Positions 30,779 to 42,737 of a stretch of DNA of 64,000 nt are shown here, in pieces (within the stretch, counting starts at the first letter, position 1; the number at the start of each line of letters is the position of its first letter). Location: the NCBI GenBank assembly GCA_022453515.1, contig JAJNNY010000041.1, positions 186,001 through 250,000 of the forward strand, read 5' to 3'. The notes under the pieces are model-generated. The model was not told where the DNA came from, ran no database searches, and saw nothing but the letters and a program-made list of their open reading frames with translations. Source of the stretch: Astrocystis sublimbata. Lineage: Eukaryota > Ascomycota > Sordariomycetes > Xylariales > Xylariaceae. The position numbers and the translations under genes are program-made.

Positions 30779-33185
30779 ATGGGTGAGGAAGCGAAGGCGC
30801 CCGTGGTGGCCGAGGCTCACCTCGTCGACACATTTCGTAAGTCACAGCCAATTGCTCTTGCGCACGACCTGGCGCAAGCGAATGGGGAACATGGTGCTAA
30901 TACCTCATGATCAGACCCCCCTCAGAAGATGCTTGACAGTAAGCTCACAAACGATTCCTCCCTGGATAGCCTCATGTAGGCACACAGTCCAGATAGCTAA
31001 TTCAGAGCAGAGCATCCCAGCAAACCCCATCTAGGCAGTAAGTCTTTGCCCGCATGGGCGTTGTGTCCCAGAACCGGGGCAGTTTTTTAACGTTCTGCAG
31101 GCCTCGAGGAATATCAGCAATTATATAAGCAGTCTATCACAGAACCTGACACGTTCTGGGGCGAGAGAGCTCGAGAGCTTTTAACATGGCAGCGCGACTT
31201 CGACACAGTCCGCTCCGGCAGTCTGGCCAACGGCGATGTAGCTTGGTTTCCCGACGGCCAACTCAATGCGGCCTACAACTGCGTCGACAGGCACGCTTTT
31301 AAGGACCCTAACAAGGTTGCCATTATATACGAAGCCGACGAGCCTGGTGAGGGTCGCAATCTGACATACGGTGAGCTGCTTCGCGAGGTGTCGCGAGTCT
31401 CGTACGTGCTCAAGAAGATGGGTGTCCGCAAGGGGGACACAGTGGCCGTCTACTTGCCCATGATTCCCGAAGCTCTGATCGCTCTACTTGCCATTGTTCG
31501 TATCGGGGCTGTTCACTCTGTCGTGTTTGCCGGCTTCTCGGCCGACTCATTACGCGACCGCGTGATCGACGGCCAGTCCAAGGTCGTCATCACCTCCGAC
31601 GAGGGAAAGCGAGGTGGCAAGCTCATTGGCACCAAGAAAATCGTCGACGATGCGCTGAAACAATGCCCCGACGTCACTGGGGTGTTGGTCTTCAAGCGCA
31701 CTGGCGCCGATGTCCCCATCACACCGGGTCGCGACCTGTGGTGGCATGAGGAGGTCCAGAAGTGGCCTTCGTATATCGCCCCCGAAGTCATGAGCTCCGA
31801 AGATCCCCTATTCCTACTCTACACGTCCGGCTCAACCGGCAAGCCCAAGGGTGTGATGCACACCACGGGTGGCTACCTCCTCGGAGCCGCCATGACAGGA
31901 AAATACGTGTTCGACATTCATGATGGGGACCGGTACTTCTGCGGTGGTGACGTCGGCTGGATCACTGGCCACACATACGTCGTATACGCACCCTTACTGC
32001 TCGGTGTCTCCACCGTGGTATTCGAGGGCACACCGGCTTACCCCAACTTCGCTCGTTACTGGGAAATCATCGACCAGCACGAGATTACCCAGTTCTACGT
32101 GGCCCCTACTGCCCTGAGATTACTCAAGCGCGCCGGCGACGACTTCGTGAAGGCTCGGATGCCTAAGCTCAGAGTGTTGGGATCTGTCGGAGAGCCGATC
32201 GCAGCTGAGATCTGGAAGTGGTACTTCGAAGTTGTCGGCAGAGAGGAGGCTCAAATCGTTGATGTAAGTTGCGCTTTCAATTGTGCGAAACCCACATGAA
32301 GAAATGGCTAACCTTGTCTCTATAGACGTACTGGCAAACCGAGACCGGATCCAATGTCATCACACCGCTTGCTGGTGTCACCCCGACAAAACCCGGAAGT
32401 GCATCGTTGCCCTTCTTCGGCATTGAGCCCGCGATCATCGACCCTGTTTCTGGCGACGAGATACACGGAAACGATGTTGAGGGTGTCCTGGCTTTCAAAC
32501 AGTCCTGGCCTAGCATGGCTCGCACCGTCTGGGGTGCCCACAAGCGATACATGGAGACATACTTGGACGTATACAAGGGATACTACGTATGGCCACCCTC
32601 CCCTGTGTACTGAATGGATGTATTCTGACAAATGTGTCTGTAGTTCACCGGCGACGGAGCCGGCCGCGACCACGAAGGCTTCTACTGGATCCGCGGACGC
32701 GTCGACGACGTCGTCAACGTCAGTGGCCATCGACTGTCGACCGCCGAAATCGAAGCAGCCCTCATCGAGCACCACTCGGTGGCCGAAGCGGCTGTCGTCG
32801 GTGTGGCCGACGAGCTGACGGGCCAGGCCGTCAACGCCTTCGTGGCCGTCAACAAGGGCATCGAGACCAACGATGCCCTGCGGAAGGAATTCATCCTGCA
32901 GGTCCGCAGGAGTATCGGGCCCTTCGCCGCCCCCAAGGCCGTGTACATCGTGCCCGACCTGCCCAAGACGCGCAGTGGCAAGATCATGCGCCGTATCCTA
33001 AGGAAGATCCTGGCTGGCGAGGAAGACCAGCTTGGTGATATCACAACGGTATGCTTCCATCTTCTCTCACTTTGCACCACCTATACAACATGGCCATATG
33101 CTAACGCTGAATGTTTCCACAGCTCTCTGACCCTTCGATCGTCGAGAAGATAATCTCCATCGTCCACGAAGCGAAAAAGAAATAA
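30779..33185 (+). CDS. facA/acu-5: acetyl-CoA synthetase
   Basis: Seven exons: 30779-30836, 30915-30938 (24 nt), 31011-31037 (27 nt), 31101-32263, 32326-32586, 32644-33048 and 33123-33185, giving 666 residues. It activates acetate to acetyl-CoA through acetyl-AMP and is needed for growth on acetate and for nucleocytosolic acetyl-CoA. Visible motifs: [15 protein letters not shown], the AMP-binding loop [11 protein letters not shown] (about 276-286), [39 protein letters not shown] and the C-terminal [11 protein letters not shown] with the acetylatable catalytic Lys624. The two microexons encode HPPQKMLD and KHPSKPHLG, joining the N-terminus to [12 protein letters not shown]. Their boundaries were chosen because they alone keep the frame and match the family. 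The gene has a long C-rich leader. Orthologs are induced by acetate and carbon-catabolite repressed. Confidence 0.95.
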
Positions 33186-35272
33186 ACAAATCATAACAAG
33201 TTAAATCCAAGTATATTTCATTGAGTAGGCAACTGTTGGGCTCTGATGGTGGCGGGTTATTTGATACCATATTGTTACACTACTATTTTACGACTATTTT
33301 CTCTCTTTTTTTGGAATACATCACGGATTTTGAATGAAATGAAGCTATGCTCATGTTATGCGGATAGAATACTTATATCTATGATTTCGGCAATCTTTTC
33401 ATACCTACCTACTACCTACCTAGGTACCTAAGATATTTATGCCTTCCCTAATATTCAGTGTTTTTCAAGCCCGAATCTCACATCTGGGTAAGAATTAGTC
33501 CCTCGAGGTTCTGATCTCGATTTCCTGTGAAACTTCCTCTCCGCTCTTCACCTCGACGAGGGGCTGGGGGGATCCGAACCTTGGCTTTTCGGCGGTGTGC
33601 AAATTTTGGCGACGAGGCGCATGTCGTTGGGCGCGTCATTGGCCAGGTCGGATCACGATGCCGTTCTTTTGCCTCGTCGCCAAGCCGAGAGGTTTCGAAA
33701 CGTCTGTAGGTCACTGTAGGTAATACAAATGCCCGTCTCGTGTGAGTCCCTAGGTATTTACAGTACTTATTCTATATATGTAAGAAGAGCCCGCCCGGGC
33801 TCGAGATTGGTAGAGCGTGAAGTATGTAAGAATGTTCTGTATAACTTACATCGGCATAGCTACTACGTCTATGAGTGTAATTAGGTACTTTCAGTGCTGC
33901 AGGAGGGTTCGGAGAATTCCAGGGGAGCTACTTACGTATATACGCATGTATGTACACATCAGATGGAAAGACTATATCCTAGTACCTACACATCTCATGT
34001 GTGATGGCTGCTTGATAGGTGAGTATAGGTGTAAGTGTACGCGTCACTTCGCTTGGCGAATGGGCTTAGATCTATCTCGATTGTCCACGCGTGACCAACC
34101 TAGCTACTGAAAGGGGTTCATATGTTAATGAGTTAAGGTCGCCCGCCATTCCAAACTTTACATACACTAGATACCAAGTATGTAGTAATAGCAGATATTA
34201 CATGTCAGTTTGTAGGCACGGGAAACTCATGGTTGTTGCTATCGCTACCATACCTGGGCGAGCCTGGGCAGGTAAAATGTTATCTAGACAGATAGGCGAG
34301 GTCGACGGCCTCGATCTGGACCCGTGGGGCTGGATTGGGGTGTTGCGAATGACGTAAGTAGGCGGACGAACGCAAGAGCAGTATGTATGTATACATATTC
34401 CCGAGTCGTATTCATTCTCTATTCACAACTTATTCAAGCTACTATGTCGTAACCTTGAAGTTATAATAGGATGTGCAAAAGCCGTACTGAGAAGCAATGA
34501 GATACTACCCATGTAGTTTGATTACCTAGGTGTGCGATCATAGGGGCTTTTCGCATAGACTTGCAGCAAGACGCGAAACTAAGTCTGGATCTCAAGGATG
34601 GCCGTTGCCAAGACGGATCGTGTGCTACCCAGGCCAGCCCCGGTACGTAAGGTAGGTAGGTACCTGAATATAGATAATGCAGATTGGCAGATTGGCAGAG
34701 TAGAATAGGTGTGGTTTGTCTCTATTTTCAACCAAGAAGCATAGTAGAGGCGGGACCAGAGTTGCTACCGGCGCCCAGGTAGAGTGGCCTTGACCACAGT
34801 CGGCGGCGTCTGCAGCACGTACTCCGTACGAGAAAACATTGATCAACATGATTTGTCAATTGCTGAATTCGGACATGTCATTGTTTTTGTCTATCCACTG
34901 CAGCATGGACCGGACGTCAGCAACAACAGTAGCCTGCCTACAATCCCTGGTGTAAGCAGGCAATTTGCCTGGGTTGGGTATACGAGCTTTTCGTCCCATC
35001 TCGCCATCTGAGTATCGCGAACCTAGAGATGTGGTGCTTGTACCACCAAGATATGTATGTATATAGTATAGCATTTAGAGCACGTACCAATCGGGATATT
35101 CTGGTTGGTCTTTTCTTCTTCTAGAAGGGCACGCACCCAGTGGGCCAGTGTGTGGTTGATTGATTCCCGAGAATGACGGGCTGCGCAGTCCCAATATCGG
35201 GTTTTCGGCTCCTACATACTGCTGTGCCTCCTCAGCAGTTCCGGTCCATGTCAATTTCGTATTTTGAACCCA

Positions 35273-35302
35273 GACAGCTCGACAGCTCGACAGCTCGACA
35301 GC
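35273..35302. repeat. 8-bp tandem repeat (GACAGCTC)
   Basis: Three perfect units from 35273 to 35296 and a fourth, partial unit to 35302. The unit contains the palindrome AGCT. Confidence 0.85.
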
Positions 35303-35780
35303 CAGAGATGCCATGGTGACGCTTCCTTGTTCCCTGCCAAGAAATCCCAATCGGGCTCTGCCCAGGTGCGCAGGCCGTCTGTTCCGATGCAACGCTTGGC
35401 GACCATGGCAGCAAGAGTGGCTGTGCTGCTGCCCACATACGGCTTGCTGAAACATGACTGAGGAAAAAAAGACGGGGTACAGCAAGGTCGGTGATGATCG
35501 AGTTGTGCTGGGCCAGACGTTGAAACGCCGTCTCTTGAGATCTGGGCCAGGTCCACAGCCTTTCTCTCTCTCTCTCTCCCTCTCTCTCTGTGACCTGAAT
35601 TCGCCCTGCCCTGCCGTGGCATTCAACAGACAGGCACACAGGTTAGTTGGCTCGTTGAAAGAGCGATGCCTGCTGACCTGAGGCCTGCCAGGCGAGCAAG
35701 GCTACTTCTCCCATGGATGCTGGAATGCTTATGCCAAGGTGCCTTTAGACTGCAGGCTCACCTCGTGCCGACCTCGCGCC

Positions 35781-36012
35781 GTAGGTACTTGTAGGTACTT
35801 ACCTACCTATATGTACTTTATTTACCCTTAGGTAGGTGGGAGTAAGGAAGAGAGAGAGAGGGGGAGAGACCTTGCCCGTAGGCACCCTCCCCTGTTAGGT
35901 AGCCTGTCCTGCCCTGCTAGCCTGCCCTGTTAGGCCCAAGCCACCCGAAGCCACCCAGTACCTAGGTAGGTAGAAAACTACTACTACCTTAGGTAGATAC
36001 CTGGGAAGGCAC
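35781..36012. repeat. cluster of TACCTAGGTA-type palindromes
   Basis: Variants include GTAGGTACTT repeated, ACTTACCTACC, CCCTTAGGTAGG, GTACCTAGGTAGGTAG and CTACCTTAGGTAGATACC, about 550-750 bases upstream of the ADAM gene. Confidence 0.75.
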
Positions 36013-36543
36013 GAGGTACTAAGTAGGTAGCGGCGGGCGCTTGTGGTGGGCCATGGAAGGAGGTTCAGGACTGGGCAAGGAGGCGTTCGGCCCCCGGCAA
36101 TGGCCCTACGTCCTTCGTCTCATACCGCCGCCAGGTTCTGCTCCAGACCCTCCCTCGCCTCCCTCGCTCCGCTCTCCCACTTTGTACACTGACCTTCCTT
36201 ACCCACTCTCGCTGGAGGCAACAAGCCCATGACAAGGTCTTGAGACCCCGTGCTTTGCTGTGCTGCGCTGCTCTTGTTTTGCTTCTGTTATCCCACCCAT
36301 TCTGTTGCATCGTAGTGTGTATTTTGGATTGATCTCCTTTGTCTCCCTTGTATAGATCCCGCATTTGCCGTTGCAACCTCCGCCATCCATTGCCCAAACT
36401 TGTATCTCCCACATACCGAAACCCGCCGCCGTCAATCACGCCCACCACCATTCCGACCGCCACCGCTCCTATCGCGGATGGGGTTGTGAGCAGCCGCCTT
36501 CTGTCCCGCCCGCGGCATCTTCTCATAGACCGCATAATCCATC

Positions 36544-38940
36544 ATGCGCTTCTCTCTGGCCTCGGTCGTTGCGCTGCTGTGCCTGGCGCGCGACTCGGCA
36601 TCGCACTCGTTGAGACGGAACCCTCTCAGTTACATCACCAGAGTCGACAGCCCTACCCTCCACACGCCCTCGAATCGCATCCATGCACATACCTCCTTCG
36701 ACGTCAGCTTCACGCTCCACGATGGGAAAGACAAGGTCCGCATCGAGCTGGAGCCGAACCACGACGTCCTGTCCGACGACGCTACGATACAGTACACCGC
36801 GCCCGATGGCACCGTCACATACGAGAGGATAGAAAGGCACGAGCACAGAGTTTACCGGGGTCATGCCTTCTTGCGGCATCCTCAACACTCCGAATGGCTC
36901 AATGCAGGCTATGCCAGGATAGCTGTCCTCCGCGACGGGCCGCATCCCCTCTTCGAGGGCGCCTTTAAAGTTAACGGAAACTTTCACCATATTCAACTGG
37001 CCTCGACTTATAGGCAGACCCGGTACGATGAGGACCCCGAAGCCCACTATGTGGACGGTGACGACGATGACGACGACTACATGATCGTCTGGAGGGACAC
37101 CGATATCACGAGCAACCCCCATGGTTCGGAGCTCAAGCGTGGGCTCGCCGAGAATGCATCTGTCTGCTCTTCCGATTTGCTTGAATTCAACAATCAACTC
37201 GACCACCCCGTCAACCTGGGTCTCGATGTACGCGATCTCGCCTCCATCGACTCGACCATCTTTCGCCGGCAGGACGACATCTCGGGCGATGGTGGTGCCG
37301 GTGCCAACCTCGCTACCACTATCGGGTCCAGTCAAGGCTGTCCCACCTCGAGGAAGGTTGCTCTTATCGGAATCGCGACTGACTGCACATATACAAAAGT
37401 ATTTGACTCTCGTAGCGCTGTCACCAAGAACCTCATCGGCATGGTCAACACGGCATCTGCGCTCTACGAAGACACCTTCAACATTAGTCTTGGCATTCGC
37501 AACCTGACGATAAGCGATGCTTCGTGTCCCGGCTCCCCTCCGGAAGGGTCAAAGTGGAATCAACCCTGTAGTGACAGCGTCACTATCAACGACCGTTTAG
37601 ATCTGTTCTCCGAGTGGCGCGGCCAGTTCAATGACAACAATGCGTATTGGACCCTGATGAGCACCTGCGGCACCGACGCGGCCGTCGGTTTGGCCTGGCT
37701 CGGCCAGCTTTGTTCGCAGGGCGCCACGCCCAATGGAAACGACACGACGGCTGGTGCCAATGTCGTGGTCCGAACTAATACCGAGTGGCAGGTCTTTGCT
37801 CACGAGACGGGACATACGTTTGGCGCCTACCACGACTGTACGGACATTTCATGCGCGGACGGTACTCGGTCCAAGAATCAATGCTGCCCCTTGTCCACCT
37901 CGAGCTGTAACGCAGGGGGGAAGTTCATCATGAACCCATCGACGGACCCGGGACTCACACAATTCTCGCCTTGCAGCGTGGGCAATATTTGCTCGGCGAT
38001 GATGCGCAACAGCGTAAACTCGATGTGCCTCAGCGACAACAAGAATGTCGTGACGATAAGTGGTAGTCAGTGTGGCAACGGCATAGTCGAACAGGGGGAA
38101 GATTGCGATTGTGGCGGCGAGTCCGGCTGCAAGAGCAACTCTTGCTGTGACCCGAAAACGTGTAAATTCACAACACGTTCTGTCTGTGATCCTGCGAACG
38201 AGGACTGCTGCACTGACCAATGCCAATTCGCCACCAACGGCACGGTTTGTCGGACCAGCACGGGCTCCTGCGATCCGCGGGAGACCTGTAGCGGAACCTC
38301 GGCGACATGTCCAGTTGATCTTAAGGCGAAAGACGGCACGGATTGCGGTGCAGATGGCGCCGGTCTCAAGTGCGCGTCAGGCCAGTGCACGTCTCGTGAT
38401 CTGCAATGCCAGAACATGGTAGGGGGTTTGACAATGACCACAGGCTACACCGCCTGTGACGGGAGTACGTGTTTGGTACGATGCAAAACAGCCAATTCGA
38501 GCCCAGGCCAATGCGAGGGTATCCAGCATAACTTCCTGGATGGTACACCCTGTGAAGGCAATGGCCATTGCGATAAAGGCACATGTAAGGGCGCGAGCAC
38601 CTGGGATAAGATCAAGGATTTCTTCCGCAACAACAAGGACATAATAATTCCGGTTGCAGCGGTCGTTGGCGGTCTCATTGTGATTGCCATCCTAGGTTGT
38701 TGCTGCAACTGCATTACCCGAAGGTCGCGAAGGAGAAGGTACGAGCGAAAAGCAGAACCAAATCCCAGCTGGGTTGGCGGTTATGGCAACGGCGGTCCTG
38801 CAGGCAACAACTGGGCCTCGCCACCACCCTCTCGCCCCCCAATGGCTTACAATAATAGAAGCCAACGTGGGAACCAGTATGGCCCGCAACAGCAGCCACC
38901 GTGGCCGTCGCAGAGAGCCAATTTGCCTCGCTATGCGTAA
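36544..38940 (+). CDS. ADAM-family transmembrane metalloprotease
   Basis: An intronless 798-residue frame. The signal peptide is MRFSLASVVALLCLARDSAS. A long prodomain follows, with dibasic sites (LKRGL, FRRQDD near 240) as possible Kex2-type cleavage points. The reprolysin domain carries the complete zinc motif HETGHTFGAYHD (H420, E421, H424, H430) and a Met-turn candidate in KFIMNPS. A Cys-rich disintegrin domain begins CGNGIVEQGEDCDCGG and contains CCDPKTCKF and CSGTSATCP, and a Cys-rich domain follows it. A single membrane helix at about 699-722 (VAAVVGGLIVIAILG) leads into a basic, Pro/Asn/Gln-rich cytosolic tail. This is a full ADAM sheddase architecture, as in the Aspergillus ADM proteins. 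The active-site residues are intact, so it is probably an active cell-surface protease; its substrate is unknown. Confidence 0.93.
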   Translation: MRFSLASVVALLCLARDSASHSLRRNPLSYITRVDSPTLHTPSNRIHAHTSFDVSFTLHDGKDKVRIELEPNHDVLSDDATIQYTAPDGTVTYERIERHEHRVYRGHAFLRHPQHSEWLNAGYARIAVLRDGPHPLFEGAFKVNGNFHHIQLASTYRQTRYDEDPEAHYVDGDDDDDDYMIVWRDTDITSNPHGSELKRGLAENASVCSSDLLEFNNQLDHPVNLGLDVRDLASIDSTIFRRQDDISGDGGAGANLATTIGSSQGCPTSRKVALIGIATDCTYTKVFDSRSAVTKNLIGMVNTASALYEDTFNISLGIRNLTISDASCPGSPPEGSKWNQPCSDSVTINDRLDLFSEWRGQFNDNNAYWTLMSTCGTDAAVGLAWLGQLCSQGATPNGNDTTAGANVVVRTNTEWQVFAHETGHTFGAYHDCTDISCADGTRSKNQCCPLSTSSCNAGGKFIMNPSTDPGLTQFSPCSVGNICSAMMRNSVNSMCLSDNKNVVTISGSQCGNGIVEQGEDCDCGGESGCKSNSCCDPKTCKFTTRSVCDPANEDCCTDQCQFATNGTVCRTSTGSCDPRETCSGTSATCPVDLKAKDGTDCGADGAGLKCASGQCTSRDLQCQNMVGGLTMTTGYTACDGSTCLVRCKTANSSPGQCEGIQHNFLDGTPCEGNGHCDKGTCKGASTWDKIKDFFRNNKDIIIPVAAVVGGLIVIAILGCCCNCITRRSRRRRYERKAEPNPSWVGGYGNGGPAGNNWASPPPSRPPMAYNNRSQRGNQYGPQQQPPWPSQRANLPRYA

Positions 38941-40267
38941 TGACAATCATCGTAAACAAAAGTGGGCCTGGGACTGGTGTCTAGGATCTAGAAAGCAGGG
39001 CGTGAAAGAGAATTGGATTGAAATATATTGGAATATGGGAGAAACCCATTGGCATTCCCAAGGCATGCGTGGCGTTGGCGGTTATCGTATCACTTTTTCG
39101 GCCATTGTGTAGGATTACACTTGCAAGGTTGTGTTGTCCTGCTTCACCTTGGGCACCTTTTTGTTTGGTTTCATTGGATCTCATCTTCGTGTGTTTCTAT
39201 CATATTATATATAGAGCACTAGGACACACCGGCATGATACGGCATAGGATAGCGCATTTTAACTATTGGATTCTTTCCGGCACAGGCAGTTGCTTTGATG
39301 TTCTTGCTGGCGCGGAGCGATGACCTGGCCTGGCCTCTTGTACATAGACCTAGGTAGCCCAAAGAAAAAGATCCGTTTTGGTCTCTGTGGCAGTTCAAAC
39401 TGACGATGATAATATATAGAATCTGTGACATTCGTCTTTGTATTAGTTATGGTATGATGAGCTTCCCTTGTTCCCATCTCACCGATAACTAACTCGGATA
39501 AGAGACGAGTGGCTGTCTCCCAGTTGCGAAATGCCGGATAGCTGGTATTGCGAGTTACTGCGATCCAGATAGATAGTATGCCTGGATCGCTATGTGTTAT
39601 GAGATCACCATACTCCCTTCCCTTGCCAAGGCATGGAGTCAAAAAATCGTCAGCGTAGGTACACCTATAAACCAATTGAATCCGTAACACTAGTAGTCCC
39701 ACAGATACACTGAGCTGTTACTGATTCAAATGCGGGTGACTGTAGCTAATTGTTCTGCTATGAGAAGAACCGAGCTTACCAGTCTGAAAAGGCTGGACAA
39801 ATGGCATATATTCTTCACCAGACCACACCGGGTCTTCTTGGTTGGCACGAGAATGATCACTGAAATATAATATCTATTACCTGCTACGATCTCCCGTATT
39901 TTGTTGTTCCATCACATCTCATGGGACTATACTAGTACGTTCCACTTCCCGGATTTTCCTGTGAGTATGGTGACGATCTAGAATTATAGAATCAGGTAAT
40001 GATGAACTTTGCGCATAGAAGGTTACATAACGCATGTCGGGGTAATAGGTAAGATGAGGGTAAACATCGCTTGCTGACGACTTTTGCCCTTGATCATTAC
40101 TAAATTAAACTGGGCGCAGGCAATGGGAAGCGAAATCAGGTGAAAGGGCATGAAGTAAAGGGTATGTATATATGTATGCATGTGCCATTCCGTATAAAGA
40201 ACAACGTGTCGATTGAATCGATCAACTACTCACCCTCTATGGAAAACCGATCTACCTTATGCTTGTG
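38941..40267. other. convergent 3' intergenic region
   Basis: Between the ADAM gene (+) and the 148-residue gene (-). It contains one CCTAGGTAG element near 39346 and AT-rich sequence near 39870 and 40000. No gene seen. Confidence 0.55.
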
Positions 40268-41056
40268 CTATCCCTGACCGTGTCCCGGCCCGAGACTCGG
40301 CCGCTTGCGGGGTTTGTCGGCGGGCAGACGTGAGGCGCTCTCACTCTTCTCTTCGATGCCGCAGAGCATACGTGTGTATTTGAGACGGGTGGCGGTTATG
40401 CTCTGAACATGGGGGCATTAGTGACCAGTGCTCACTCAAACTGTTTACTTCTGGGGCAAGGCGACAAGACGGGGGAGAGGAGGCCATCATGGGAGTCATG
40501 TGACGACCCCAAGTTTGCAGCTGAGTTCATCAAATCAAGGGCTCTGGGGATGGATGCGCTTTGCTGGAGTACTTTAAGAGGAAGAACATCACTCACGGTG
40601 TCATCGCGGACTGCCGCCATCGTGATGTTCTCGGTGCTACTCAACACCCGGGCCGCCATACGCTGCTCTCTAAATGTGGCAGTCTGCTGGTTCATCTTGA
40701 GTCTGGAGGGGCCAAGTCAGCGTCCAATCACACCACTGATTGCTAATTGCCCATCCGCATTTCCTTCGATGGTGGTAGGTTTCCTCGTGGTATATGTCGT
40801 CGCTCGCAGAATGAAAGTGAAAGGGGAGGGGGGGAAGGGAAGCGACTCACCTGCCAACGCGCTCTGGCCCGGCGTCGGTCGTCGAAGTCAGGTCGCGGCC
40901 CCAGTCGCTAGTCTCGGAGTCGGAGTCGTACGGGCTCTTACCGCGCGCTTGGCGATCCTGCATATCGGACGTGAAGGCCGAGGACGTGGCGGCGTGCTTC
41001 GAGCTGCCAGCCCTAGGACTGCTGAGGTTTGATTGTTGTTGGTTTTGGTCTACCAT
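40268..41056 (-). CDS. uncharacterised 148-residue protein
   Basis: Three exons: 41056-40851, 40702-40597 and 40402-40268; introns are 148 and 194 bp. The phases fit and give an open protein of 148 residues. The N-terminal half is polar and disordered (SPYDSDSETSDWGRDL). The middle TATFREQRMAARVLSSTENI and MAAVRDDTSITATRLKYTR form a likely conserved helical core. The tail is basic and Pro-rich (LPADKPRKRPSLGPG). I do not recognise the family and infer no function. The opposite strand carries a long open frame over the same DNA, but it lacks domain similarity. The model rests on good donors (GTGAGT twice) and CAG acceptors. Confidence 0.6.
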
Positions 41057-42737
41057 GATATTCTTGAACGCCTAGCTTGTTGTGGGTATTATTTTTGATG
41101 TTTTGGGTGCTTGGATTCCACCCGGTCCTACTCACTACTGGTAGGCATGGAAATGAATATAGGTAGTTTTCAGCTGGGTGGTGACGCTGGCTGGAGAAGA
41201 GTAATTATCTTAAGTGATGTTGTAGTGTGGAGACTGCAGTGCCTACATACATGTACCACCGGCTTAGGCACATACATGTATGTACCTAATGTAAGTGCCG
41301 GCTACGACTGACCCAGGCGAGCAGGCACAACATGTAGTACATGGTATATAAAAAAGATGACGCCAATGCGCATAGTGGTACCTGGTAATAGCTGAAGGGC
41401 AAAGTAGAGGTCAGATCATGACTGGCCCAATTGCGGGGAGCGTTTCCCTCTGACCAGCCACAACTAGCATACACAGTGGGCGACTTCCAAGGTTGTCTGT
41501 GTTTGATACGAAGGAAGTTATTACGGACCTGCATTTCGGAGATTTTCTAGATCTGCAGGTGGGAATCTTCAGGTGCTACAAAATTGGGTGCATGCGACCA
41601 TCAGCGGATTGAATCCATACTAGGCGGCGCGACAATGCAACTTCAAGCCCGTACTAAGCAAGCAAGCCCTTGAACCCAAGTCATTTCTGGGCTGTCTAGC
41701 CGATGCACGAAACCGCCTTCATATTACGAACAAGATCAACTCGTTGACGGTCAAACAAACTAGAGTTCTCATACGCTCAGAGGCTTTTCATAACGAACAA
41801 TCCAAATACCCAACCAAGGTAGGTAGGTAGGTGGCTATTTAGGTGCCTTATGTATGAAGTTGCTCATCTCCACGATGTCTCTAATCCCGAACCCAGGCGT
41901 TATGCCCTCGTGCGACGTATCAGTGGTAGGGACGGGATCAGCCGTTTCTAGCGCCCCCAGCTATAACTTATCTCGATACGGAGATCGGTCAGTAAATATG
42001 CGAAGCCAACGACATCGCGGGAATCATTGGGAATTGTTTGACAAGCGATAACATGGCCTTCCGAGTGAGAAACGGATCTTCAAATTAGATTCAGTTCTTG
42101 AATTGTTTTATTTAAGGGGGTTCCTATCCCACTTCCTATACACTTTTCAGCTACCTACTATGTGCAAATCGCAGTACGTATACAATGAACTAGGGAGCGG
42201 CCAGTATCTTTAGCCTTGTCTCGTAGTTCTATGCATGCTTCCTCCCGCCTGTTGTACAAATGCCACTATCCTCTGCAATGCCAATATGTCCAAAAATGCA
42301 GGAGCTGGATATATCTACCAGGTGGAATATCGTTCTATCGTCACTCGTCATACCAGCTTAGGGAGCGTGTGACAAGATCAAGCGATGTTGTTGAACCATC
42401 AAAAGGGCCCAATGCTGTAAGGTATACTGAACAAGTTTTGAGTAGCCACATGCCTCAGAAGCTGCAAACCATCCCTTTTGACAAGGGAGCATCAGCCAGC
42501 GTGTTGCCATCGGTGGAGATGAATTGGGTAGTTGGCGCCGGTATGTAATGCTGGAGCGTTTGATACCTTCTTGGGTTGAAAGCAGAGCCATGCTCGGGAT
42601 CTGATCCACCAATTATTGAAGTCAAGACACTAGGCGCCTAGACCTCAACAGAACAACCGACACCAATTGAGTCTGCAGGCAGTCGCATGGACTGGTTGGA
42701 AATAGGGGAAATGGTCCTACATCGTCACCGATAAATA
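41057..42737. other. intergenic, no gene seen
   Basis: Promoter of the 148-residue gene and 3' region of the SIF2-like gene. Contains GGTAGGTAGGTAGGTGG at 41817-41833 and ACATGTAT-type palindromes near 41250-41280. Confidence 0.5.

Larger units (their letters stand above)
33186..36543. other. intergenic: ACS 3' end to ADAM promoter
   Basis: No credible gene. Palindromic elements are frequent (33405-33431, 34645-34664, 35781-35842, 35957-36012). There is an 8-bp tandem repeat at 35273-35302 and a TC-rich microsatellite at about 35567-35590. The last 400 bases are C/T-rich, like a leader. Confidence 0.55.

Noticed and set aside
29905..30780. 291-codon minus-strand frame upstream of the acetyl-CoA synthetase
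   Set aside because: Lies antisense to the C-rich leader, begins on the ACS start codon, and has Arg/Ser/Gly-rich low complexity with no domain.
33560..33600. tRNA-like GGTTCGGATCC on the minus strand
   Set aside because: Resembles a T-loop/B-box, but no A-box, acceptor stem or cloverleaf can be formed around it.
36523..37335. 270-codon minus-strand frame over the ADAM gene
   Set aside because: Antisense shadow of a clear ADAM prodomain with biased codon use; no domain of its own.
40409..41032. 207-codon plus-strand frame over the 148-residue gene
   Set aside because: Opposite to a spliced frame with coherent phases; the product looks random and the start is poor.
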